5,591 nt of DNA from contig JAISKR010000365.1 of assembly GCA_031260845.1 (NCBI GenBank), positions 1 through 5,591 on the forward strand. The letters are read 5' to 3'. The stretch is from Bacteroidales bacterium. GTDB taxonomy: Bacteria > Bacteroidota > Bacteroidia > Bacteroidales > UBA4181. Positions 1-5,553 of the stretch are shown here, piece by piece (position 1 is the first letter of the stretch; every line of letters starts with the position of its first letter). A model generated the notes under the pieces. The model was not told where the DNA came from. It worked only from the letters and a program-made list of their open reading frames with translations, and did not search any database. The position numbers and the translations under genes were made by a program.

Positions 1-722
1 CGTCTTATTTTGTCAATATTTATTCGGCAATAGCAGTGATTACCACGCTCGACCTCAGCCTGCGGTCTATCACCATTCTGGCGGTAATGTGCCTTTGCAC
101 CCATAATATGCTGATAGAAACCGCCGTGCAGAAGAAAACCGGTTCGTCGGCGGTGAGGATGGTGTTGCTGCGCACCGTCGCCGCGTTGGCGTCGGCATTG
201 CTGCTCAACTGGGTGCTTCCCGCCGAAGCGGTGAGCGATGCTGCCATGGCGGATGCGTCAGGCGTATCCTTGAAGGATGTGGCGTACAACTGGCTCATCG
301 CGACAGGCAAATTAGTCATTAAAATGACGCTGATTATCCTCACCCTGAACATGATGCAAAAACTGTTGGCTGAATTTGGCATTATCCGTTGGCTGTCAAA
401 ATTATTCCGTCCGGTGTTAAAAGTTTTCGGCTTGCCCGCCAAAACCTCTTTCCTGTGGATTGTTGCCAACACCTTGGGGCTGGCTTACGGCGCGGCAGTG
501 ATGATTGAAGAAACCGAACAGGGTAAAATAAGCCAAAAAGACGCAGATTTGCTTAATCATCATATTGCCATATCACACAGCAACTTAGAAGACGTTTCAA
601 TTCTGTATTCCGTAGGCGCAAGCGTGTGGTGTATGCTGATTGTCAGATGGATATTGGCTGCCGCTGCCGTATGGTTGCGGCAGGCAGAACTGCGGTTAGT
701 GCAGAAACGAATCAATCAATAA
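1..722 (+). CDS. Gate-domain (nucleoside recognition) integral membrane protein, 5' end missing
   Basis: The reading frame is open from the left edge (first full codon at position 3) to TAA at 720-722, giving about 239 visible residues, so the true start lies outside the window. The GTG at 36 is internal and should not be taken as the start. The protein is strongly hydrophobic, with about five likely membrane segments. They include SITILAVMCL near the start, VRMVLLRTVAALASALLL, a long one around LVIKMTLIILTLNMM, FLWIVANTLGLAYGAAVMI, and the C-terminal MLIVRWILAAAAVWL. The stretch from FLWIVANTLGLAYGAAVM to HHIAISHSNLEDV, with its glycine-rich helix followed by a His/Ser-Asn-Leu-Glu-Asp turn, is typical of Gate-domain proteins (the family of YjiG/YjiH and SpmA/SpmB), which are thought to move small solutes such as nucleosides across the inner membrane. 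The substrate cannot be told from sequence. The next gene starts 11 nt downstream, suggesting co-transcription. Family assignment is from pattern recognition. Confidence 0.75.
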   Translation, partial: SYFVNIYSAIAVITTLDLSLRSITILAVMCLCTHNMLIETAVQKKTGSSAVRMVLLRTVAALASALLLNWVLPAEAVSDAAMADASGVSLKDVAYNWLIATGKLVIKMTLIILTLNMMQKLLAEFGIIRWLSKLFRPVLKVFGLPAKTSFLWIVANTLGLAYGAAVMIEETEQGKISQKDADLLNHHIAISHSNLEDVSILYSVGASVWCMLIVRWILAAAAVWLRQAELRLVQKRINQ

Positions 723-733
723 ATGAAGAAAAA

Positions 734-1135
734 ATGACAACACCCCAACTCTTTGCGGCAAAATATACGCCTTTTATCACCAACAAAGTGGTAGAGCAAT
801 ATGGCGGATTCTATTCCGACCCGCAAAACCCCGAAAAAATTTACAGGGCATGGCGACAAATGGTAACCCCCGACGGCGTAATCGCCAAGCATATTATTCT
901 GTGGACTACCGCCTTTATAAAGACAGAAACGCCCAATCTCTTTACCTTTCGCGATGCTTTTGCTGAAAAGGTTGCCGATTATCTTTCAAAATATTTCGCC
1001 AATGTGTGGAATATCACCCGCAAAGAAGCCGAAATTCGCCTTCTGGATGAAATCTGCTTTTGGCGCGGCACAGCCAAATACCGCAAATACATAGAAAAAG
1101 GCTTGCCCTTTTTCAGCGCAAATGTGGGAGAATGA
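734..1135 (+). CDS. Uncharacterised 133-residue soluble protein
   Basis: I do not recognise this protein. The ATG at 734 is preferred: it lies 11 nt after the upstream stop, and the purine-rich GAAGAAAAA run before it can serve as a weak ribosome site. An in-frame ATG at 626 would overlap the upstream gene by almost 100 nt and would add residues encoded by that gene in another frame. The product has no signal peptide and no membrane segment. It is rich in aromatic and charged residues (YGGFYSDP, YRAWRQM, FRDAFAEK, EICFWRGTAKYRKYIEKG) and looks mostly helical and cytosolic. There are no cysteine pairs or obvious nucleotide-binding motifs. Its base composition matches the upstream gene rather than the AT-rich module downstream, so it probably belongs with the Gate-domain gene in an operon. 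It could be an accessory or regulatory partner of that transporter, but this is inference from position only. Confidence 0.7.
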   Translation: MTTPQLFAAKYTPFITNKVVEQYGGFYSDPQNPEKIYRAWRQMVTPDGVIAKHIILWTTAFIKTETPNLFTFRDAFAEKVADYLSKYFANVWNITRKEAEIRLLDEICFWRGTAKYRKYIEKGLPFFSANVGE

Positions 1136-1197
1136 GGAAACATTCGCAGGTTCAATTTTTCTGTTGGAGTTTGTTCATCAAAATATTTTCAAAGAAT

Positions 1198-1229
1198 TTT
1201 GGTTTTTCGGAAAAACCTCTGTACATTTG
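1198..1229 (+). promoter_or_regulatory. Bacteroidetes-type promoter of the toxin-antitoxin module
   Basis: TTTG at 1198-1201 and TACATTTG at 1222-1229 match the Bacteroidetes consensus (TTTG at -33, TAnnTTTG at -7) with 20 nt between them. Transcription would start near 1234-1237, giving a leader of about 15-18 nt before the antitoxin ATG at 1252. This placement supports 1252 as the start rather than the in-frame ATG at 1132, which lies upstream of the promoter. Confidence 0.7.
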
Positions 1230-1251
1230 TACTGTTAAATATGGGCATATT
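1201..1251. promoter_or_regulatory. Cluster of three dyad-symmetric sites over the promoter (candidate operators)
   Basis: Three perfect inverted repeats follow one another. GGTTTTTCGGAAAAACC (1201-1217, 8-nt arms, one central base) fills the promoter spacer. GTACATTTGTAC (1221-1232, 5-nt arms, 2-nt centre) covers the -7 box. AATATGGGCATATT (1238-1251, 6-nt arms, 2-nt centre) covers the leader and abuts the ATG. Their centres are about 17.5 and 18 bp apart. Type II toxin-antitoxin promoters are commonly repressed by the antitoxin or the complex binding such palindromes. The three arm sequences differ, so not all can be the same operator. The last may take the place of a ribosome-binding site, as no Shine-Dalgarno is visible. 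Confidence 0.5.
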
Positions 1252-1476
1252 ATGCAGACAGTAACAGTAGAAATAAAGGATAATGCGGCGTTCGGTTTTC
1301 TGGATAATTTGGAACGTATTCATTTGCTTAGGATTGTCAAAACAAACAGTGTTGTCACTCCTCCGAAACAAAAACTTTCGGAGCGATTTTCAGGTTGTCT
1401 TTCGCAGGAAAGAACAGAGGAATTGCAAAAGGAATTGATTCAAATGCGTAACGAATGGGAACGAGATACCTTTTAG
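1252..1476 (+). CDS. Antitoxin of a PIN-domain toxin-antitoxin pair
   Basis: This 74-residue protein starts at ATG 1252, just downstream of a good promoter. The reading frame is open further upstream, with another ATG at 1132 overlapping the previous stop, but that lies before the promoter and the extra residues look non-coding. Residues 1-9 (MQTVTVEIK) predict a beta strand, residues 10-30 (NAAFGFLDNLERIHLLRIVK) a helix, and residues 41-74 a charged helical tail ending in MRNEWERDTF. A short strand-helix N-terminus for dimerisation or DNA binding with a C-terminal arm that wraps the toxin is the usual plan for VapB-like antitoxins. Similar small proteins ending in a W-x-R-D motif are common next to PIN toxins in Bacteroidetes. 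I cannot assign a named Pfam family. The last 22 nt overlap the toxin gene, so translation is probably coupled. Expected role: neutralise the toxin and repress its own promoter. Confidence 0.75.
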   Translation: MQTVTVEIKDNAAFGFLDNLERIHLLRIVKTNSVVTPPKQKLSERFSGCLSQERTEELQKELIQMRNEWERDTF

Positions 1477-1835
1477 ATACCAATGTTATCCTTGATTTTA
1501 TGGGGAATAACTTTCCTGCAAATGTAAAAAGAATCATTTTTGAAATAATTGACGTTGAAATTAATTTATCGGTTATCAATAAGATAGAATTACTCGGTTT
1601 TTCAAGAGTAGAACAGGATTTAATTGATTTTGTGAATTATTCCAACATCTTTGCTATGGATGACGATATTGTAGATAAAACGATTGAAATACGTCGGCTG
1701 TATAAGATAAAACTGCCTGATGCTATTATTGCCGCCACCGCTCTTGTTCACGGTTTTGAATTGGTGTCGCACAACGTGAAAGATTTTCACCATATTCGGG
1801 GATTACAAGTTTTTGACCCTTATTCCGAGAAGTAA
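1455..1835 (+). CDS. vapC: PIN-domain toxin ribonuclease, VapC-like
   Basis: This 126-residue protein spans one complete PIN domain, the usual length for VapC toxins. The acidic metal-binding residues are all present. Asp8 lies in RYLLDTNVILDF, Glu45 in INKIELLGF, and Asp89 in IKLPDAIIAATAL; the C-terminal motif LVSHNVKDF supplies Asn107 and Asp110. PIN toxins are Mg2+-dependent endoribonucleases that cut tRNA or rRNA and halt growth when freed from their antitoxin. The ATG at 1455 lies inside the end of the antitoxin gene in another frame, the classic coupled arrangement that keeps toxin synthesis dependent on antitoxin translation. The gene is AT-rich (17 G+C in the 60 bases 1501-1560) compared with lysS (29 of 60 at 3061-3120), suggesting transfer. 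It appears intact. The RNA target cannot be predicted. The gene symbol denotes family only. Confidence 0.88.
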   Translation: MGTRYLLDTNVILDFMGNNFPANVKRIIFEIIDVEINLSVINKIELLGFSRVEQDLIDFVNYSNIFAMDDDIVDKTIEIRRLYKIKLPDAIIAATALVHGFELVSHNVKDFHHIRGLQVFDPYSEK

Positions 1836-1850
1836 AGGGGGCGTTGGTAT

Positions 1851-1899
1851 CGCTTTTTTTCGGTCAACACAATCACATTCCCGACAAAAAGCGTTTTTT
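1851..1899 (+). terminator. Intrinsic terminator after the toxin gene
   Basis: CGCTTTTTTTCGG (1851-1863) pairs with CCGACAAAAAGCG (1881-1893) with one mismatch in 13. The loop is 17 nt, and six T residues follow at 1894-1899. It lies 15 nt after the toxin stop in the gap between convergent genes. On the - strand the same stem can form but is not followed by a T-run, so termination of the outer-membrane protein transcript here would be weaker. Confidence 0.65.
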
Positions 1900-1913
1900 C
1901 TCCGGCAAAAGGC

Positions 1914-2492
1914 TTAAAAATTGTATCCTATTCTGATGACAGGTCCGGAACCGTAAATATCGCTCAAAAAATCGTTTGAATTTAATTTCCACAAAAGTGT
2001 CAGATTCATGCTCGAACGTTTTCCCATCGGAAAGCGAAACCCGCCTCCCACGAGGAAACTGTTGATGAGTTGCCTTCCTTGGTCGCCATACCTGAAAAAG
2101 CCCTTTTCGTAAGCCAGCATTTCATATTCCGCATGAGCGAAAATCCTGAAATTCAGCCCTAAGGGAATATAATCGTTCACATTGTTGACAAGGACGTAAT
2201 TGGTGAATAAACGTCCGCCATAGATATGACTTTCATAGCGTTCAAAGCCGTAGGGCGGATAAGGATCCTGAAAATGGTACTTATTGTTGTAGTATTCGTA
2301 GGTGATTCCTACGCCTGCCGCCCAGCGATTGGTGATGTAATAACCCACGTGCGGCGACAGTTCAATATCGGTAAACTGACCTATCATCAGACCGAAGTTA
2401 CCGCCAAAGAAAAGGCGGTCTTTAAATGTCTGAGCCTGAGTAGTTACAGACAAAACACAAAGCATAAATCCTAATAAAATCTTTACTTTCAT
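1914..2492 (-). CDS. Small outer-membrane beta-barrel protein
   Basis: The 192-residue product starts with a clear signal peptide: MKVK, a hydrophobic core ILLGFMLCVLSV, and a likely signal peptidase I site after TQA (residue 20). This sets the start at 2492. An in-frame ATG at 2522 would add ten residues before the signal and overlap lysS. The mature part has alternating hydrophobic/polar strands rich in Gly, Tyr and Phe (GGNFGLMIGQF, ELSPHVGYYI, AAGVGITYEYY, FLVGGGFRFP, LTLLWKL). It ends in Phe (VIRIGYNF), the usual signal for outer-membrane insertion. About eight strands are plausible, as in OmpA/OmpX-sized barrels, with no peptidoglycan-binding domain. It is not lipidated, since no lipobox is seen. 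It begins 17 nt after the lysS stop, so it is probably the last gene of the same transcript. Specific function is unknown. Confidence 0.75.
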   Translation of the reverse strand: MKVKILLGFMLCVLSVTTQAQTFKDRLFFGGNFGLMIGQFTDIELSPHVGYYITNRWAAGVGITYEYYNNKYHFQDPYPPYGFERYESHIYGGRLFTNYVLVNNVNDYIPLGLNFRIFAHAEYEMLAYEKGFFRYGDQGRQLINSFLVGGGFRFPMGKRSSMNLTLLWKLNSNDFLSDIYGSGPVIRIGYNF

Positions 2493-2509
2493 GGCTATCG
2501 GCTTACAAA

Positions 2510-4225
2510 TTATTCCACCCAAGTCTTTACCTCTTCCGGCGTCGGATTTTTCAATCCCAACTTGTTTTTCTTGTTATATCCGCAGAGGTCGTTGAAAAGT
2601 TTGCCTGCCGCTGCGGTTTTCAGGCTTTCTACGGTCTGAAAACCCAATTGTTGCAAGGGGGCAACCCATTCTATCGGAATACCGGCTGCCACATAGTCCT
2701 CAACGGCGTCTGTCTGGGGCTTTTTTTCCGGCTTCATTTGCGGGAAAAGCAGCACTTCCTGTATGGTGGTCTGGTTGGTCATCAGCATTACCAAGCGGTC
2801 AACGCCGATGCCCATGCCCGAAGTGGGCGGCATACCGTATTCAAGGGCGCGTACAAAGTCCATGTCGATGAACATTGCCTCGTCGTCGCCTTTTTCGCTG
2901 AGGCGCAGTTGGTCTTGAAAGCGTTCCAACTGATCGATGGGGTCGTTCAGTTCGGAATAGGCGTTGCACAACTCTTTTCCGTTGACGAATAGTTCGAAAC
3001 GCTCTGTCAGTTCGGGATTGCTGCGGTGACGTTTGCACAGGGGCGACATTTCAATGGGATAATCGGTGATGAAAGTGGGCTGAATGAGGTGTTCCTCGCA
3101 TTTTTCGCCGAAAATGGCGTCAATCAACTTGCCTTTGCCCATCGTGTCGTCTATTTCGACGTTCAGTTGCTTGCAGGTGGCGCGCAGTTGCTCTTCGTTC
3201 ATGCCTGACACGTCCACACCCGCATATTGCTTGATGGCTTCGAGCATCGGCAGGCGCTGGAACGGACGCTTGAAATCAAGTTCCCGTTCGCCCGACTGCA
3301 CCTTGGTGACGCCGTGCAAAGCCAGTGCAACCTGCTCAATCATCTCTTCGGTGAAATTCATCATCCAGTTGTAATCCTTGTAGGCGATGTAAATTTCCAT
3401 CACGGTGAATTCGGGATTGTGCGTGCGATCCATGCCTTCGTTGCGGAAATTGCGCGAAAATTCGTAAACGCCGTCAAATCCGCCTACAATCAGGCGTTTG
3501 AGATACAATTCATTGGCAATGCGCAGGTACAGCGGTATGTCCAATGCGTTGTGATGGGTGATGAAAGGACGTGCGGAAGCCCCGCCGGGGATGGATTGCA
3601 AAACAGGCGTATCCACCTCGATGTAGCCCTTGGTGTTGAAAAAACCGCGCATGGTATTGATAACCTGTGTCCGTTGCAGGAAAGTTTCCTTCACCTGCGG
3701 GTTCACCAACAGGTCAACATAGCGCATCCGGTAACGTTGTTCGGGGTCGGTAAAGGCGTCGAACACTTGTCCGTCCTTCTCTTTCACGATGGGCAATACG
3801 CGCAACGACTTGCTGAGAACGGTCAGTTCACGCACGTGTACGGATGTTTCGCCCATCTGGGTGACAAATACGTAGCCTTTCACGCCGATGATGTCGCCTA
3901 TGTCCAACAGCCGTTTGAATACGGTGTTGTACAGCGTTTTGTCCTCGTCGGGACAGATGTCGTCGCGTTTGATGTACAGTTGGATGCGTCCCGAAGCGTC
4001 TTGCAATTCCATGAACGATGCACTGCCCATGATACGGCGTGCCATGATGCGTCCAGCAAGGCAAACGTCTTGATAGTCGCCTTTTTCGGGACTGAAATTT
4101 TGCAAAATATCTGCCGTTGTGGTATTTACCGGATATTCTGCTGCCGGATACGGCTCTATTCCCAATTTCCGAAGTTCCGAGAGGGAATTTCGACGGATGA
4201 TTTCCTGTTCGCTAAAATCACTCAT
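2510..4225 (-). CDS. lysS: Lysine--tRNA ligase (class II LysRS)
   Basis: This cytosolic enzyme charges tRNA-Lys with lysine using ATP. The 571-residue product has the full class II layout. An N-terminal OB-fold anticodon-binding domain covers about residues 54-140 (VCLAGRIMARRIMGSASFMEL). Motif 1 lies around 185-210 (RGFFNTKGYIEVDTPVL). Motif 2 is at 258-276 (RNFRNEGMDRTHNPEFTVME, with Arg261 and Glu263). The substrate-binding region is near 411-429 (ELCNAYSELNDP, Glu418 and Glu425), and motif 3 is at 470-482 (GMGIGVDRLVML, Arg477). After the catalytic core comes an extension of about 65 residues (507-571) missing from the roughly 505-residue E. coli enzyme. It is helical, with LQQLGFQTVESLKTAA resembling a helix-hairpin-helix turn. 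Long forms of this size are, to my knowledge, usual in Bacteroidetes. The start codon overlaps the end of the DUF3098 gene by 8 nt, so translation is likely coupled. No T-box or other leader is seen in front. Confidence 0.97.
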   Translation of the reverse strand: MSDFSEQEIIRRNSLSELRKLGIEPYPAAEYPVNTTTADILQNFSPEKGDYQDVCLAGRIMARRIMGSASFMELQDASGRIQLYIKRDDICPDEDKTLYNTVFKRLLDIGDIIGVKGYVFVTQMGETSVHVRELTVLSKSLRVLPIVKEKDGQVFDAFTDPEQRYRMRYVDLLVNPQVKETFLQRTQVINTMRGFFNTKGYIEVDTPVLQSIPGGASARPFITHHNALDIPLYLRIANELYLKRLIVGGFDGVYEFSRNFRNEGMDRTHNPEFTVMEIYIAYKDYNWMMNFTEEMIEQVALALHGVTKVQSGERELDFKRPFQRLPMLEAIKQYAGVDVSGMNEEQLRATCKQLNVEIDDTMGKGKLIDAIFGEKCEEHLIQPTFITDYPIEMSPLCKRHRSNPELTERFELFVNGKELCNAYSELNDPIDQLERFQDQLRLSEKGDDEAMFIDMDFVRALEYGMPPTSGMGIGVDRLVMLMTNQTTIQEVLLFPQMKPEKKPQTDAVEDYVAAGIPIEWVAPLQQLGFQTVESLKTAAAGKLFNDLCGYNKKNKLGLKNPTPEEVKTWVE

Positions 4226-4487
4226 TTTTATTTTCCACTGATGATGACTTGGGCTTTCTCATGATTGCCCAAATGATGAATACAAAACCGCCTACTACCA
4301 CGATGGGCGCAAGGGTGATGCGTCTAAAACTGAATATTTCCGGATTAAATACGTTGGGGTCGGTGGATTTACCGCCCGCCATCAGTAAAAAACCGATGAC
4401 CAAGATGCCAACCCCTGCCAGAATGTACTTGTAATTGTCTTTCCAAATCGGAAAGTCTATTTTTTCGTTTGCTTTTTTGTCTGCCAT
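4218..4487 (-). CDS. DUF3098 family small membrane protein
   Basis: This 89-residue protein has two membrane helices, YILAGVGILVIGFLLMAGG (about 21-39) and ITLAPIVVVGGFVFIIWAIM (about 57-76). The connecting segment STDPNVFNPEIFSFRRIT is characteristic of the DUF3098 family, which is found in Bacteroidetes. The N-terminus (MADKKANEKIDFPIWKDNYK) and the C-terminal tail (RKPKSSSVENKNE) are charged, and both ends are expected on the cytosolic side. The function is not known. Its regular place directly behind ftsX, which I recall for other Bacteroidales, hints at a role with cell division or envelope growth. It begins 32 nt after the ftsX stop with no terminator between, and its stop overlaps the lysS start (ATGAGTGA), so all three are likely on one mRNA. 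Confidence 0.88.
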   Translation of the reverse strand: MADKKANEKIDFPIWKDNYKYILAGVGILVIGFLLMAGGKSTDPNVFNPEIFSFRRITLAPIVVVGGFVFIIWAIMRKPKSSSVENKNE

Positions 4488-4519
4488 ATTGTTAATTTTA
4501 TCTGTCTGTTTAATGTTTA

Positions 4520-5401
4520 CTATTCGCTATACAGTTTATCTGTTCTTATTTTCAAATATTTGTTCACCGCAAAGAAGGTGGAAATCCAACTGAGAGTGAC
4601 GCCCAGAATGAACACAATGAGAAACAACCCGCCCACAATTTGCATATCCTTCACGCTGATGATATTTTCCATCTGTCCTTGCGCCCAATAGAGCGCGGCA
4701 ACTAATATTGCCGAAGCGATAAATGCACTGCAAATGCCGTGCAGGGCGCTGCGCAACAGAAAAGGACGGCGAATGAAGGTGTTGGTGGCGCCTACCAACT
4801 GCATGGTGCGGATGGATAGCCGTCGCGCATACACCGACAAGCGGATGGTGTTGTTGATAAGCGCAATGGCAATAATAAACAGCAAGACGCTGAATGCAAA
4901 TACAAACAGACTGATTTTTTGCATATTATCATTGATGGCGTGAATCATCGTTCGTTGGTATGCCACTTCTTTCACACCTGAATATTTCAGCAAACCTTGC
5001 TCAATGGCGGCGATGCTGTCGTTGTTGGCATAGCGGGCGTCCAATTTCAGGTCAATGGACGCCAGCAATGGATTGTAGCCCAGAAAACCGATGAAATCCT
5101 CGCCAAATTCCGTGCTGAAATCTTTGGCTGCCTCGTCTTTGTTGATATATTTCGTAGAGCGCACGTAAGGCGCGGCGTCCAACGTTTTTTGCAATTGATA
5201 TATGTCGGCTTCTTTCATCTGGTCTGTCAAAAAAACCGAAAAACCGACATTTTCCATCACGAATTTGCTGATGCGTTGGGTGGTTAACATGAGGATGCCA
5301 ATCGTGCCTAACAAGCACAACACCAACGAAATACTGATGATGGAAGTGGCATACGAACTGCGCAGCCGCCTTTGAATTATTCGCGATTCTTTGCTTTTCA
5401 T
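4520..5401 (-). CDS. ftsX: Cell division protein FtsX (permease-like)
   Basis: FtsX is the membrane partner of the ATPase FtsE. At the division septum the pair activates peptidoglycan hydrolases rather than transporting a substrate. The 293-residue product shows the family plan. A basic cytosolic N-terminus leads into TM1 (about 18-40, SIISISLVLCLLGTIGILML). An extracytoplasmic domain of about 120 residues (41-160) follows, then TM2 (163-183), a cytosolic loop carrying the signature NNTIRLSVYARRLSIRTMQLVGAT (183-206), TM3 (about 222-241) and TM4 (about 255-279). The loop is where FtsE would dock. The start at 5401 directly precedes the basic N-terminus and follows a near-consensus promoter. 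ftsX is the first gene of its unit and ftsE is not adjacent, unlike the ftsE-ftsX pair of Proteobacteria and Firmicutes. The protein is complete, with no missing segment. Confidence 0.93.
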   Translation of the reverse strand: MKSKESRIIQRRLRSSYATSIISISLVLCLLGTIGILMLTTQRISKFVMENVGFSVFLTDQMKEADIYQLQKTLDAAPYVRSTKYINKDEAAKDFSTEFGEDFIGFLGYNPLLASIDLKLDARYANNDSIAAIEQGLLKYSGVKEVAYQRTMIHAINDNMQKISLFVFAFSVLLFIIAIALINNTIRLSVYARRLSIRTMQLVGATNTFIRRPFLLRSALHGICSAFIASAILVAALYWAQGQMENIISVKDMQIVGGLFLIVFILGVTLSWISTFFAVNKYLKIRTDKLYSE

Positions 5402-5420
5402 TCCGAATTATGAGCGACGA

Positions 5421-5450
5421 CAAAGATACGTATCTTTTTTTAATTGACAA
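5421..5450 (-). promoter_or_regulatory. ftsX: Bacteroidetes-type promoter of the ftsX-DUF3098-lysS-OMP unit
   Basis: On the - strand, TTG (5450-5448) is followed after 19 nt by TATCTTTG (5428-5421), a full match to TAnnTTTG with the expected spacing. Transcription would start around 5415, leaving a leader of roughly 15 nt before the ftsX ATG at 5401. I see no comparable site inside the downstream genes, so this may drive the whole - strand unit. Confidence 0.7.
5422..5437. promoter_or_regulatory. Perfect 16-bp palindrome over the ftsX -7 box
   Basis: AAAGATACGTATCTTT reads identically on both strands, with 8-nt arms and no spacer. It covers seven of the eight bases of the ftsX -7 box and so could be a repressor operator. 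It is followed on the + strand by four more T residues, so a role as a weak transcription stop is an alternative, though a spacerless palindrome makes a poor RNA hairpin. Confidence 0.5.
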
Positions 5451-5477
5451 TTGATAATTTAATTGACAATTGACAAT
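5440..5477. repeat. 19-bp tandem duplication built of ATTGACA heptads
   Basis: TTAATTGACAATTGATAAT (5440-5458) is followed immediately by TTAATTGACAATTGACAAT (5459-5477), identical except one C/T change at 5455 versus 5474. Each copy contains two consecutive ATTGAYA heptads. The first copy supplies the TTG -33 element of the ftsX promoter. Similar ATTGACA tandem runs occur in intergenic regions of Bacteroidetes genomes, so this may be a simple expanded repeat. Confidence 0.8.
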
Positions 5478-5518
5478 GACTTTGTTGCAACGGTAGGATA
5501 AAAAAAGGATTATTGGTG

Positions 5519-5532
5519 TATTTTTGTATTTG
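5519..5532 (+). promoter_or_regulatory. Possible -7 element for the rightmost gene
   Basis: TATTTTTG (5519-5526) matches TAnnTTTG, and the overlapping TGTATTTG (5525-5532) is a near match followed by C. Both lie at a sensible distance before the ATG at 5554. No TTTG or TTG occurs at the expected -33 distance, so the site is tentative. Confidence 0.35.
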
Positions 5533-5553
5533 CAAACTCAAAAACGTAGATAC

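Noticed and set aside
20..472. A 150-codon open frame on the - strand at the left edge
   Set aside because: It lies opposite the Gate-domain membrane protein, whose + strand frame has coherent membrane helices and family features; the antisense product shows none.
1201..1217. GGTTTTTCGGAAAAACC as a terminator for the 133-residue gene
   Set aside because: The single-base centre is too tight for that pairing in RNA, no T-run follows, and it sits precisely within the promoter spacer, so a DNA-binding site is more likely.
1132..1251. Upstream in-frame ATG (1132) giving a 114-residue antitoxin overlapping the previous stop
   Set aside because: The stretch contains the -33/-7 promoter and the palindromes, and its translation is unlike an antitoxin N-terminus; the ATG at 1252 gives the expected length and follows the promoter.
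2493..2522. Upstream ATG at 2522 for the outer-membrane protein
   Set aside because: It would put ten non-signal residues before a textbook signal peptide and overlap the end of lysS; the ATG at 2492 is better.
3227..4264. A 345-codon open frame on the + strand, opposite lysS
   Set aside because: It is wholly antisense to the unmistakable lysS reading frame and the end of the DUF3098 gene. It has no promoter or recognisable domain, and its translation has the odd, His/Val-rich makeup of a shadow frame.
5052..5450. A 132-codon - strand frame overlapping ftsX and its promoter
   Set aside because: It runs across the ftsX promoter and coding region in another frame and its product is His/Arg-rich with no family features.
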